A stretch of 64,000 nucleotides of DNA from Bos javanicus (taxonomy: Eukaryota > Chordata > Mammalia > Artiodactyla > Bovidae), in NCBI RefSeq assembly GCF_032452875.1, contig NC_083873.1:76319987-76383986 (forward strand). Direction: 5' to 3'. The notes beneath the pieces are model-generated. The model was not told the DNA's origin. It ran no database searches and worked only from the letters and a program-made list of their open reading frames with translations. The position numbers and the translations under genes are program-made. Positions 34,855 to 46,860 of the stretch are shown here, piece after piece. The first letter of the stretch is position 1. Each line of letters opens with the position of its first letter.

Positions 34855-34938
34855 AATGGTGAAGGACAGGAAACTGTAGCATGCTGCAGTTCATGGGGTT
34901 GCAAAGAGTCAGACACATCTGAGCAATTGAACAACAAT
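34855..34938 (+). mobile_element. BovB/SINE 3' end fragment
   Basis: About 80 bp matching the shared BovB/SINE 3' end ('gtgaaggacaggaaactg', 'ttcatggggttgcaaagag', 'gagcaattgaac'). It is too short to say whether it comes from BovB or a SINE derived from it. Confidence 0.75.
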
Positions 34939-35180
34939 AATGCTATTTAACTTCACTTTACCTTACATTCTTAATCTATAAGTGAAGATAATAATAGGAT
35001 TTATTTCAAAATAAAGTAGATATGAGTTTTAACTAAATTAGTATTTATAAGGTACTTAGTAGTGTCTGGCACATACAACATACTAAAAAAAAATTTCAAT
35101 TTGCAATATGGACATAAGGAATCCTTATTAGGATGGAATAATAACATGGATTATTACATGGAATAATTACATGGATGGAT

Positions 35181-35210
35181 GTAAATAACATGGAAAACCA
35201 TGTTATTTAC
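35181..35210. repeat. Perfect hairpin, 13-bp stem and AAAA loop
   Basis: Stem 'gtaaataacatgg' (35181-35193), loop 'aaaa', stem 'ccatgttatttac' (35198-35210). It is preceded by direct 'attacatgga' repeats and followed by an A run. It has no GC-rich terminator character and I infer no function. Confidence 0.9.
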
Positions 35211-35229
35211 AATTAAAAAAAAAACTTCA

Positions 35230-35397
35230 TAGGCGCCAGCTGTGTGGTATAACATTCTACAGAGCATTCACATATATTACCTCAATGAATCCATTCCACC
35301 ATTTATTATTGATCCCATTTAGTAAAAAGTAAAGAGGTCTTTCCAAGATCATGCAACCAATGCATGTCACTTGTGAATAACAGCAGCAGAGGAGTGG
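35230..35397 (-). mobile_element. MIR SINE, antisense, diverged
   Basis: Landmarks 'gcgccagctgtgtgg', 'cacatatattacctcaatga', 'ttgatcccatttagtaaa' and 'cttgtgaataacagcagc' roughly follow antisense MIR order. Divergence is high. Confidence 0.45.
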
Positions 35398-35400
35398 GTT

Positions 35401-36819
35401 TTTTTTTGTAACTTTTATTAATCTTATTTTTTAGGTTCTAATTATATTCATGGCTGATTGCCTTTTTAAATATTTATTTTGTTCAATTTTAAAAGTTACT
35501 TTCCATTTTCAGCTATTAGAAAATATTGGCTAGATTCCTCATGATGTACAATGCATCATTGAGTTTCTCTTGTACACAATAGTTTGTACCTTCCATTCCC
35601 CCATCTTTATATTGCCCCTCTCCCCTTCTGGTAACCACTAGTTTCTTCTCTCTGTCTATGAGTCTGCTTCTTTTATGTTATATTTATTAGTTTGTTGAAT
35701 CTTTTAGATTCCACATATAAGTCATATCATATAGTATTAATCTTTCTGTCTGACATTTCACTTAGCATAATGTCCTTCAAGTCAATCTATGTTGCTCAAA
35801 TGACAAAGTTTCTTTTCTTTGACCAAGTAGTATTCCATTGTATATGCATAGCCCATCTTCTTTATCCATTCATCTATTGATGGACACTTAGATTGTTTCC
35901 ATGTCTTAGAAACTTCAGATAATGCTACTATGAACATTGGGTGCATTTAGCTTTTTGAATTAGTGGGACTTTTTCAGATATATACCCAGGACTGGAATTG
36001 CTGGATCCTATGGTAGTTTCACATTTAGCTTTTTAGAAACCTCTATGTTTTCCACAGTGGTTGCACCAATTTACACCTCACCAGAAGTGTGTAAGGACAC
36101 CCTTTCTTTCAAATTCTCACCAACATTTGTTATTTGTAGACCTTTTTGATGGTGGCCATTGTTACCTGTTTTAGGTGACATCTCATTGTGGTTTTGATTT
36201 GCATATCCCTGATGACTAGCAATGTTGAGCATCCCTTCTGTGCCTATTGGCCATCTGCATTTTCTCATTGGCAAAATGCCCGTTCAGCTCTTCTGCTATT
36301 TTTAATTAATTTTTTGATGTTTAGTTGTATGAGTTTATATATTTTGGATATTAATTTCTTATTTCTTATCAGTCATTTTATTTGCAAATATTTTCTCCTA
36401 TTCAGTAGTTTACCTTTTCATTTTGTTATGGTTTCCTTCACTGTGCAAAAACTTTTAAGTTCAATTAGGTCCTATTTTTTAATTTTTGCTTTTATTTCCT
36501 TTACCTTAGGAGACATACCAAAAACAAATATTACTATTATTTATGTCAAAGTCTCTTATGCCTATATTTTCCTTTATGAGTTTTACAATATCGAGTCTTA
36601 CATTTAGGTGTTTAATTCATTTTGAGTTTCTTTTCATATATGGTATTAGAGAATGTTCTCATTTATTCTTTTACATGTAGCTTTCCAGTTTTCTAAGTAC
36701 CACTTATTTAACAGAGATGTCTTTTTGCCTCCTTTCTAATGAATGAATTGACCATAAGTAGTTAGGCTTATTTCTGGATTTTCTACACTGTTCCATTGAT
36801 CTACGTGTTCATTTTTGTT
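35401..36819 (-). mobile_element. Ancient L1 C, 3' block, antisense
   Basis: Antisense L1M: 'ccatcttctttatccattc', 'tattgatggacacttagatt', 'ttggccatctgcattttctc', 'ccaatttacacctcacc', up to 'ccattgatctacgtgttc'. This is the 3' side of the longest ancient L1 in the window, which continues to about 43770. Confidence 0.87.
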
Positions 36820-37040
36820 TCAGTTGTTGTTGTTGCTTAGTCGCTAAGTCTTATCCAACTCTTTTGTGACCCCATGGGATGTAACCCACCAGGCTCCTCT
36901 GCCCATGAGATTTCCCAGGCAAGAATACAGGGATGGGTTGCTGTTTCCTTCTCTAGGGGGTCTTTCTGACCTAGAGATTGAACCCATATCTTCCACATTG
37001 GCAGGAAGATTCTTTCCCACTGGACCATCAAGGAAGCCCA
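36820..37040 (-). mobile_element. Bov-tA SINE, antisense
   Basis: Antisense Bov-tA with body ('gtcgctaagtcttatcc') and tRNA-like end ('agagattgaacccatatc', 'tggaccatcaaggaagcc'). It sits at the point where ancient L1 C switches orientation. Confidence 0.9.
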
Positions 37041-38104
37041 GTACCACCATACTACTAAAACTCATCAATGAATATGGTACATATGCAGAATACAAAATTA
37101 ATATATAGAAATCTGTTGTATTTATGTACACTAACAATGGAATATCAGGCAGGGAAATTAAGAAAACAATCCCATTTAACATCACATCAAAAAGAAGAAA
37201 ATACTAGGAATGAAAAATGACTGAGGAGGCAGAGGCCTATACTCTGAAAACTGTAAGATTCTGGTGAAGGAAATTTCAGATGACACAGATGAAAAGATAT
37301 GCCATGTTCTTGGATTGTAAGAATCAATATTGTTAAAATGACCATACTACTCAAGGCAGTCTACAGATTAAATGCAGTCCTTATCAAAATAGCAATGGGA
37401 TTTTTCATAGAACCAGAACAAAAAAATTTAGATTTGTATGGAAACACAGAAGACCCTGAATAGGCAAGGCAAACTTGAGAAAGAATAGAATTGGAGAAAA
37501 ACTGCTTCTTGCCTTCAGACTATAACATAGAGTTCAGTTCAGTTTAGTTCAGTCGTTCAGTCATGTCCGACTCTTTGCAGCCCCAAGAACTGCAGCACGC
37601 CAGGCCTCCCTGTCCATCACCAATTCCCGGAGTCCACCCAAACCCATGTCCATCGATTCGGTGATGCCATCCAACCATCTCATCCTCTGTCATCCCTTTC
37701 TCCTGCCCTCAATCTTTTCCAGCATCAAGGTCTTTTCCAATGAGTCAGCTCTTTGCATCAGGTGGCCAAAGTATTGGAGTTTCAGCTTCAACCAGTCCTT
37801 CCAATGAACACTCAGGACTGATCTCCTTTAGGATGGACTTGTCGGATCTCTGTGCCATCCAAGGGACTCCCAAGAGTCTTCTCCAACACCACAGTTTAAA
37901 AGCATCAATTCTTTGGTGCTCAGCTTTCTTTATAGTCCACCTCTCACATCCATACATGACCACTGGAAAAATCATAGCCTTGACTAGATGGACCTTTGTT
38001 GGCAAAGTAATGTCTCTGCTTTTGAATATGCTATCTAGGTTGGTCATAACTTTCCTTCCAAGGAGTAACATACAGTTACAGTATTCAAGACATTATGGTA
38101 CTGT
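37041..38104 (+). mobile_element. Sense L1 internal fragment inside antisense L1, split by BovB
   Basis: Sense L1 ORF2 text ('ctcatcaatgaatatggtac', 'gaatcaatattgttaaaatg', 'cagactataacata', then 'ttcaagacattatggtactg') lies between antisense blocks of ancient L1 C. It has no 3'UTR or tail. A normal retrotransposition would leave one, so local inversion or fold-back duplication is more likely. BovB interrupts it at 37530-38065. Confidence 0.8.
37530..38065 (-). mobile_element. BovB LINE 3' portion, antisense
   Basis: Antisense BovB from 'gagttcagttcagtttag' to 'ccttccaaggag'. The minus frame at 37745-38071 reads LLLGRKVMTNLDSIFKSRD...MYGCERWTIKKAEHQ. 7-bp direct repeats 'taacata' (37523-37529 and 38066-38072) flank it, a probable short target duplication. 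Confidence 0.9.
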
Positions 38105-40370
38105 TGGCTTTCTTAAGACTGCTTTGGATATTCAGGGTGTTTCATAATCTCATACAAATTTTAGAGTTATTTGTTTTATTTTTTTAAAATACCACTGGTC
38201 TTCTAGTAAGGATTGGGTTGAATCTGTATATTGCTGTATGGGCAGTTTAACAATATTAATTCTTCCAACCATGGTCATGGAATATCTTTCCATTTTTTTG
38301 TTACTTCTTCACTTTTTCTTCAGTCTCTTATAGTTTAGGGTACAGATCTTTTTTACATCCTTTGTTAAATATATTCCTAGGATTTTTAAATTTTTTTTTT
38401 ATGGAAATGTCAATGGGAAATTTTTCTTAATTTTTTTCTAATAGTTCATTGTTGGTGTATAGAAAAATGTAATATATAGAAATGTATGTTGTATCCTGCA
38501 ACAGGAGATGTAAGAATTGCAGGTTCAATCCCTGGGTTGGGAAGATCCCATGGAGGGAGGGCACAGCAGCCCACTCCAGTATTCTTGTTGGAGGACCTCA
38601 TATAAAGAAGAGCCTGGTGGGCTATGATCTATAGTGTCACAAAGAGTCAGATACAACTGAAGTGACTTAGCACAGTACAACTGTACTGAATTTGGTTATT
38701 CGTTCTTACAGTGTTTTGGTCAAATTCTTAGGGATTTCTATATAATACTATATTATCTGCAAATGGCGATGGTTTTACTTTTTTCTTTCCAATTGGTTCT
38801 CTTTATTTCTTTCTCTTTCCTAGTTTCTCTGGCTAGAACTTCTCAAACTATGTTAAGTGGCAAGAGTGGCTATTCTTGTTTTGTTCTTTATCTTAAAAGA
38901 AATGTTTTCAAATTATCACCATTGAGTATGATGTTAGCTATAGGTTTGTTATATTTGGCCTTTATTATGTTGAGACATGTTTCCTCTAAAACCATTTCCT
39001 TGAGAGTTTTTATTATAAATGGATATTAAGGTTTGTAAATGCTTTTTTCCTATATTTATTTAGATGTTCATATGAATTTTGTCCTTATTTTATTAATCTG
39101 ATATGTCACATTGATTTGTGTATATTATTCCATTTTTCAATCCTGGAATAAATGTCATTTGATCATGGTATATGTGACTTTATTGTATTGTTGAATCTGT
39201 TTTACTAATTTTTTTTAGTATTTTTGCCTCTAAGTTCATAAGGGATAGTGACCTGTAATTTTATTTTCTTCTAATGCTTTCTCATAAAATCTGTTTGGAA
39301 GTGGTCACTCCTATGCTATTTTTTCAAAAAAAAAAAAAAAAAGAGAGAGAAGAATTGTTTTTAATTCTCTTTGAATATTTGGTAAAATTCACCAGTTTCT
39401 GGTCCTGGTCTTTTGTATTTTAGGTGGTTTTTAATTACTGAGACAATGTCCATACTACTAATCAGTTTATTCAGGTTTTCCACTTTAAGATTTGGTCTTG
39501 GCAGGTTTTATTTCTAGGACTTTATTTCCTCTAAGTTGTCCAATTTGTTGGTATACATTTATACTACTCTTTTATAGTCTTTTCTATTTCTATGATAGTG
39601 GCTGCAAGTCTCCTCTTTCATTTCTGATTTTATTTGAATCCCCTGTCTTATTTTATTGGTAAGCATATCTAAAGGTTTGTTGGTTTGGATTTATTTTCAA
39701 AAACTAGTACATGGTTTCTGATGTTTTCTATTGTGTTTTGGTCTCTTTTTTATGTTTATTTGCCCTCTGGCCTTTGTTATTTTCTGTCTTCCACTGACTT
39801 TGGGCTTTATATCTTCCTTTTTTTCCAGTTCATTGAGGTATGATGCATACCACAATTTGGGGTATGATGTGTTTCCATTTATAAGGTATTTTTTAAATTT
39901 CTCTTTTGATTTCTTCTTTGAATCACTGGGTGGTTAATATCATGTTGCTAATATCTACATACTGGTTAATTTGCTTTTTTTTTTTTTTCCTGTATTGTTT
40001 TCTAGCTGCAACTTCATACCATTGTGGTAGGAAAGGTACTTGATATAATTTCAGTCTTCTTAAATTTATTAAGACTTGTTTTGTGGCCTGTGTGTGATCT
40101 ATCCTGGATAATGTTTCATGTGCACTTGAGAAGATTATATATTCTTTTGCTTTTGGATGGACTGTTCCATATAAACCTGTTAAGTTGGTCTGGCCTAATA
40201 TGTCACTTAAGGCCAATGTTTCCCTAATGATTTTCTGTCTGGATGATCTATCCATTGATAAAAAGTGAGTTATTAAATTTCCCCTCTGTTACTAGATTGC
40301 TCTCTTTTTCTCTCTTTAGGTCTATAATATTTTCCTTATATATTTAGGTGTTCCTATGTTGAGTGCAGAA
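38105..40370 (-). mobile_element. Ancient L1 C, ORF2 block, antisense
   Basis: Antisense L1 resumes with 'taagactgctttggatattc' and continues with 'aattcttccaaccatggtc', 'tcctgcaac', 'gtttgttatatttggccttt', 'aacctgttaagttggtctgg'. An A run and GA patch lie at 39330-39350. A SINE interrupts it at 38503-38672. No coding frame survives. Confidence 0.87.
38503..38672 (+). mobile_element. tRNA-derived SINE (Bov-tA/CHR type)
   Basis: Sense SINE starting inside the tRNA-like part ('aggagatgtaagaattgc', 'ggttcaatccctgggttgg') with a diverged BovB-like body and end 'gaagtgacttagcac'. It is inserted in ancient L1 C near 'tcctgcaac'. Confidence 0.8.
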
Positions 40371-40589
40371 AGTGAAAGTGAAGTCGCTCAGTCATGTCTG
40401 ACTCTTTGTTAACCCATGGACCGTACCTACCAGGCTCCTCTGTCCATGGGATTTTCCAGGCAAGAATACTGGAGTGGATTGCCGTTTCCTTCTCCAGGGG
40501 ATCTTCCCAACCCAGGGATTGAACCTGGGTCTCCTGCATTGTAGGCAGACAGTTTACCATCTGAGCCATCAGAGAAGCCCAACAGAGTG
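40371..40589 (-). mobile_element. Bov-tA SINE, antisense, complete
   Basis: Antisense Bov-tA with low divergence ('agtgaaagtgaagtcgctc' to 'gagccatcagagaagccc'). Flanked by 10-bp target duplications 'gagtgcagaa' (40361-40370 and 40590-40599) inside ancient L1 C. Confidence 0.95.
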
Positions 40590-40599
40590 GAGTGCAGAA

Positions 40600-43500
40600 G
40601 CATTTACAAATATTATATCCTCTTATAAGGTTGACTCCTTTATTATTATATAATGACCTTCTTTGCCTCCTATTACAATCTTTGTCTTGAGGTAATTTTG
40701 TTTCATATAAGTATGACTACACCAGGTTTTTTGTTTGTTTGTTTCCATTTGTATGGGATATAATTTTACATCATGTAACTTTCATCCTCTGTGTATCTTT
40801 AGGTTTGAAGTTCATGTCTTGTAGGCACCATACAGATGGGTCATGCTGTTGTTGTTTTTATCCACAAGCCACTCTAAGTCTTTTGATTGAAGAATATAGT
40901 CTGATTACATTTAAAGTAATTATTGATTGTATAACCTTATTGCCATTTTGTTAATTGTTTCCTGAATATTTAGTAATTTCTGTGTTCCTTTATTCTTCTT
41001 CTGTTCTTTCCCTTTGTGATTTGATGATTTTCTATTGTGTTAAGTTTAGATTTCTTTTTTCTTTTATATCTCTAATACAGGGTTTTGTTTTGTGATTACC
41101 AAGAAGTTTACATAAAATTAGATAATAGTATTTCAAATCAATCACCCTTTAAGGTTAAACACGTTCTAAAGCTCTCCAGCCCCTCAAGTTTTATGTTCTG
41201 ATGTCACAATTTGCATCTTTTTATCTTGTATATCCATTAACAAATTATTGTAGTTATTCTTACTATATTTGTTAACTTTCATAATAGCTTTATAATTTAT
41301 TAACTCACCAACTTTATATTATCCTGAGATATACTAAATACTTAACCTCTTTAGTGAGATTTATGGTTTTATGTTTTCCTGGTACTAATTAGTACCTTTT
41401 CATTTTACCTTAAAGAAATCCCCTTAACATTTCTCTAAAGGCTGGTCTGCAGTGATGAACTCCTTTAGCTCTTGTTTCTCTAGAAAACTCATTCTCTGTT
41501 CAATTCTGACAAATAACTTTGCCATGTAGAGCATTTTTGGTTTGCAGGTTTTTTTTTCTTTCTTTCTTTCGTTTTTTCTTCCAACAGTTTGAGTACATTG
41601 TTCCACTCTCTTTTGGCCTATAATGTTTCTGCTGAAAAAATCTACTGATAATCTTTTGGAAGTTCCTTTGTATATAACAAGTTTGTTTTTTCCTGTCTTG
41701 CTGCATTCAAGAATCTCTCCTTGTCCTTAACATGCAACATTTAATTATAATGTGTTATTCATCATGTTTGGAAGTCTCCAGTCATCTTGGATTTGAATGT
41801 CAGTTTCCTTCCCAGGTTAGGAAAGTTTTCAGCCATAATTTCATCAATTAAATTTTCTATCTCATTCTTTTCCTTCTTGGACTCTTATAATATAAATGTT
41901 GATCTACTTGATGTTGTTCCACAAATTCCTTAAGCTCTACTCACTTTTTTTCATTATGTTTCCCCTGCTGTACTTGTGTGAGTTCCACTGCCTTTTCTCA
42001 AGTTCACAGTTGCTTTCTTCACATCATCTACTTTGCTCTTGAATTTCTAAATTATATTTTTCATTTCAGTTATTGTATGAATATTCTTTAGTTCTACGAC
42101 TTCTCTTTGGTACTTTCTTGTATTTTCTTTTTAATTAAATTCTCAATTAGTTTATTCATTCTTCTGAGTTGAGTGAACATTTATATGACCATTATTTTGA
42201 ATCTCTTTGTTGGGTAAGCCATTTATATCTACTGCATTAAGTTGTTGTTGTTTTTTCCTCCCCTGAGGTTTTATCTTGCTCTTTTCGTTGGAACATACTC
42301 CCTGCTCTTTCATTTTTCTCAACTCTCCGTGTTGGTTTCTAGACAAAATAGACACCTCTCTTGGTCTTGAAAGAGTAGCCTCATGTAGGGGATACGTCTT
42401 ATTATTCAACCCTACTCTAACTCTTAGTTGTTTCCCAGACACTGGTGATTTTATAAGCAGCTTTTACTTTTAGTGGCTCCTAATAGTTCAGGATGTGTTA
42501 AAACCTGTCAGTGTCCCAAAGGGTAGGGATCTTTGTCATCACCTAGAATCAGGCTGACTGGAAGCCAAACCCTGAGGTAGCAAATATACCTTCTTCAGAG
42601 GAAGACTGGGAAATGAGCATTTCTGTCTGCTCCCTCTGCACTGATCCTAGGGTTGATATATAGTTCATAACTCTTTCCTTTTTTTGCTGCAGTCCAATTT
42701 AACTAATGAACACAAACTTTGCTGACCACCAGTCAGGCAATCAAGTGGTATCCCCTAAGTAGCAACCACAAAACCAGGGTACCAGACAATAATAACAAGA
42801 GCAGTATCAGACATGTACATAAATTCCCCAGGAGGTACTGGCAATCTAGAGTGCAGTGGAGGGAGGAGATGAAGATAGAATCCACCCTTCCATGTCTCTG
42901 GAGAGGAGTACAGTGAGCCCTTAGTTGTGTGTTTAGTTAAAAGCCTGCTCTTTAGGCCACTGCTATGAGGATAAGCTAGTAGGCCTCTTTCACAGAAAGA
43001 CTGGACTCCTCAGTCTGTTGTCTCTCTTCTGTGTCTTGAGAGTAGTAGCTTTTTAAGAAATCTTTCTCCATTTGTTTTAGTCCTGTGGAACCTGTAAGCA
43101 TAAAGCTATTCTAACGACCAGAACAATGTGATCTAGAGGTGTCCCCTGGGTAGCAATCATAAAAACTTGGGTGCCAGACAAAAATACAAGCTCCCTTCTA
43201 GGGTAGGAGACATAGAATGAGAGGGTAAAATAAGGCACCCACTGGAAGAATATTTCAGTAGGCTTCTGTATGTGTTTTAAATGAGATGCCTACCCCTCAG
43301 GCAAATCCTTTTAGATAAACAAGGCTTTTTCATCTAAAGTCTGAGCATCTCACAATGGGCTGCTTCTGTGCTGGACCCTAAGGTGGGTGTGTCTGTTTGT
43401 GAGTCAATAAATAACTGTTTCTCAATTTGTTGCAGACTTGTGAGTCTCCTGGACAGAAGCCCCACTGGCTTTCAAAGTTATATGTATTGCGGAATCATCT

Positions 43501-43775
43501 CTCAGGTACAGGTCTTAAAACAGGTGGCCAGTTCCCTAGAGTTTGATTCACTATGCCAGGGGTGGAGTTTGTGTTAAGATGGTATCTCAGCCTCTCCTAT
43601 CTGCTTTGATGTGGGTTTCTTTTCACTTACCTGATATTTAGGAATTGCTCAACTAGTTTTGTTTTGGTTTGTTTTGTTTTTTTAGAGGAAATTGTTTTGT
43701 ATACAGCTGAAGATTCAGTGTGTCCATGAGAAGACATGAGTTCAGAATCTTCCTCCATCACCATCCTGAACCAGT
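40600..43775 (-). mobile_element. Ancient L1 C, 5' half including 5'UTR, antisense
   Basis: Antisense text moves from the ORF1/linker side ('ggctggtctgcagtgatg', 'atgtttctgctgaaaaaatc', 'gaaagttttcagccataa') into what I take as an old L1 5'UTR. That region includes 'gatgtgggtttcttttcac', 'aggaattgctcaactag', 'ttagaggaaattgttttg' and 'gaagattcagtgtgtcc'. Similarity ends at about 43770. The copy therefore retains its 5' end, unlike most L1s here. Small frames in the 5'UTR (42719-42916, 43368-43577) are not genes. Confidence 0.75.
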
Positions 43776-45896
43776 ATTCAGTATTTATTCATTTTTCATA
43801 TAGAATTTGATCATAAAATGAATTTTATGAGTTAAATATATTCATTAACTCATATTTTATATAGGTATCAAAATATGCTTTCTATATCTAAATAGATATA
43901 AACTTAAGAGAGAAATTATTGAATAACCCTTATCAGCACCTTCACATTTCTACCATGGTATTTCCAATAAATAATTCACAAATGTATTTTTCTATACCAG
44001 CCATATTGCCTAGTTAGCTGTACTATATTATTTTAATCTACTAATAAAACAACTTTGTTTTCTCAAGAAAATCTTTAACTGGTGGTAGTGAGAAATAAGG
44101 GATATCATACATCCATCTTAAAATTTAATAATACTCCTCAGGAAAATGCTACAATGAGAACATATACAAAATTTCACACATTTTCTGGTATTCATACATA
44201 CTGATCTCTAAGGATGCATTTGAAAAATGTTATCAGGCATTGCAATGTTTACCTGAGAGTGAGGGAAGAGAAGAAAGACCATAATAGCTATATGAATGTC
44301 CCAGATGCTGTAAATAAACATTTTGTAAGTGAATAATAGGTGGCAATAGGCCTTGCTATCCTCAGATAATTTAATGACATAATGCAGGCCTTCTGGAGGT
44401 GGAAAATAGGAATTATCTTCCCCGAATTACCAAGAATATATAGCCTCTCTGGAAATTTACATTTTGTTCTTTAATCATTTATTAAATTATTTTAATTTGA
44501 AAAGATTTGTACAAGTTGATGTAAAATAGCTTCAGTGTACTTCCATTTATCAAAGCTAAATAATGTAGTCAATCTCATTTTAACCTGACTTTTGAAAAGT
44601 GAAAAGACTCATGAAAATTGACTTACAGTGAAGATCAGAATGTGAAATGTGAAAAATAACATAAAGAAGGCATGAAGACAGTTGCAAATTGAACAAAATA
44701 TTTGTCAATGTTTACAATACAAAGCTATCCTTGTGGCTAACATTTTGACCTTGGGAAATTAAGTTATAATCTATTAACATTTTATGAATAAGACAGATGG
44801 TGATCTTGATAGCAAATCTGAAAGAAGCCTAGTTTCACAAAACAATTACAATTCAAGATAGTCAAGTTTAAAAACAGTGACTTCTACTACAGGAAACAGC
44901 TCAAAATGCATGAAAAATATTCTATGAGAGTGCTAAGTTAAGAATCATTTTCAAGAAATAAAGGACTGATTAAGTGTGTGTACCACATGACCCTAATATT
45001 TCCCTATTGACATCAAATGTAATAATCTTTGCAGCTTTCTGTGAAGTGAATAAAGATTATTTCCCACAAGAAGAAATTCATATAAGGAAAGGAATAAGAA
45101 AAATGTACAATCTTAACTCTTTTCTTGTGCTTGATGTTTTGCTGTATGTTTATTCTGTGCTGTAGTTTTAAGAAATAAAAATATGTTAGCTAACATATAC
45201 TACCATAGCATTTTCTCCTGAAGAGTAAAGTGTGGACAAATGTCTCCTTGAGTAGAACTTCCTGGATTATACCCACTTTGAATTGTTTGTCTATATTGGG
45301 GCAATTATTTAAAAATATGCTGGTTGGCTGAACTTATTCTACATCATAAGTACATAAGAAAACAAGAAACAATGTGTGTTAAAGTGTTTCGTAAACTTTA
45401 AAATATTCCACAGCGTTTTTTAAATTAGAAACAGTAACTGGAGATGACTTCTCTCACCCTCCCACATATTACCATCTGTTTTAAAAAATATTTTCATGCC
45501 CTCTTTCCTGGCTTGAATTGAGAAACAAATTTTGGCATTTTATAATGTTTCCAGTGAGAATTCTTATAATTTTATCCCATTATTGATAGACAAAATTGTG
45601 ACATATCATATGATACTTCTTAGTTACTGTTCAAAATATTCACAAATTCTTTTTATTGACAGCTTAAATAAATATGGCAAATTGAAGAGAGTAGTATATT
45701 TAAGAAACTCCATTCACTAAGAATATTAATTAGAAAGGATAATGGAAAACGTGAATATCTGATAAGTATTTAATGAGTTTGTGGGTATAGATAATATAAT
45801 TATTAAAGATGATTTGTTATATAGAAAAAAGAACAAATTCATGATGAGGTGCCAATATTACATTCTTAGATATTCTATCAGTAACATTATATATAA
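43776..45896. other. AT-rich DNA without recognised features (2.1 kb)
   Basis: Longest stretch between recognisable elements in the centre of the window. No domain-bearing frame, RNA gene or repeat was identified. Frames such as 44974-45165 and 45532-45720 look like chance. Confidence 0.45.
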
Positions 45897-46118
45897 CAGA
45901 GTTGCAATCCATGGGGTCGCTAAGAGTCGGACACGACTGAGCGACTTCCCTTTCACATTTCACTTTCATGCATTGGAGAAGGAAATGGCAACCCACTCCA
46001 GTGTTCTTGCCTGGAGAATCCCAGGGACGGCAGAGCCTGGTGGGTTGCCGTCTCTGGGGTCGCACAGAGTCAGACACGACTGAAGCGACTTAGCAGCAGC
46101 AGCAGCAGCAGCAGCAGT
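45897..46118 (+). mobile_element. Bov-A2 SINE, young, 5'-shortened
   Basis: Begins within the first unit ('gttgcaatccatggggtcgc') and contains the linker, a full second unit and an uninterrupted run of eight AGC units. Intact CpGs ('gggtcgctaagagtcgg', 'gacacgactgaagcgac') suggest recent insertion. Target duplication is not clear. Confidence 0.93.
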
Positions 46119-46299
46119 ATTACCTTCATGTTCATTTTGAAGAACTTTTTTTTTTTAGAAAGAAAGAAATTTACCACTGTAAATTCTGTCTCTAGGCTTC
46201 AAGCTTTTGTAGCACTGCTTAAGAGATGAAAAGTAGAAAGAAGGAAATTTTTCTTATAGATGTTAGTATATCTCATAGTTCCTAGAAAAGCACTGAGCC

Positions 46300-46860
46300 C
46301 TTTATCGGTCAATATTATCTAAAACAATAGGATATAGATATACAGACACATATATACAGATATAGATATAGATAAAGCTGTCATATATATATATGACAGC
46401 TTATATATATATATATATAAGCTGTCAATAAAGAGAGAGAGAGATTTATTTTAAGGAATTGCCTCACAATTGTGGAAACTGGTAAATTTAAAATCTGTAG
46501 GTTAGGCTAATAGGCTAGAAATCCCACTAAGAATTGATGCTGAAGTCTTATATCCAAAATCTATAGAATAAACCAGGTGACTAGAAACTCAGTCAAGCTT
46601 TTTATGTTACAGTCTTGAGAAAGAGTTCCTTCTTCTCCAGGAAGCTTCAATTTTTCTCTTACCGCTTTTAACTAATTGAATGAGGCCCACTCACACTATC
46701 AAGAGTAATTTGCTTTACTTAAAAAAAAGTGATTATAAATGTTAATCACATTTACAAAATACTTTCACAGAAACATCTAGACTAGTGTTTGACCAAACAG
46801 CAGGGTACCATAACCTAGCCAAGTTTACACATAAAACTAGCAATCACAAGTTACCCAGTA
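46300..46860 (-). mobile_element. Ancient LTR-like repeat, antisense, with expanded AT core
   Basis: Phrases 'aggaattgcctcacaattg', 'gaatgaggcccactcacac', 'gtaatttgctttactt', 'gtgtttgaccaaacagcagg' and 'taacctagccaagtttacac' match a mammal-wide repeat. On the minus strand that repeat starts with a variant of 'gttaattttatgtgtcaac' and ends near 'cctattg'. Family name not resolved. Its AT/GA microsatellite zone has become a set of palindromes. Confidence 0.5.
46375..46426. repeat. Two overlapping perfect palindromes
   Basis: A 28-nt perfect palindrome (46375-46402: arms 'aagctgtcatatat') overlaps a 32-nt perfect palindrome (46395-46426: arms 'gacagcttatatatat'). They share the 8-bp arm 'gacagctt'. 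A GA run follows at 46430-46443. The structure could extrude cruciforms. Confidence 0.95.

Noticed and set aside
42719..43577. Small frames in relatively GC-richer DNA, considered as exons
   Set aside because: The region is continuous with an antisense ancient L1 5'UTR, and no splice-consistent structure or domain was seen.
46375..46426. Rho-independent terminator or attachment site
   Set aside because: The sequence is mammalian, the stems are AT-rich, and the structure lies in a microsatellite zone of an ancient repeat.
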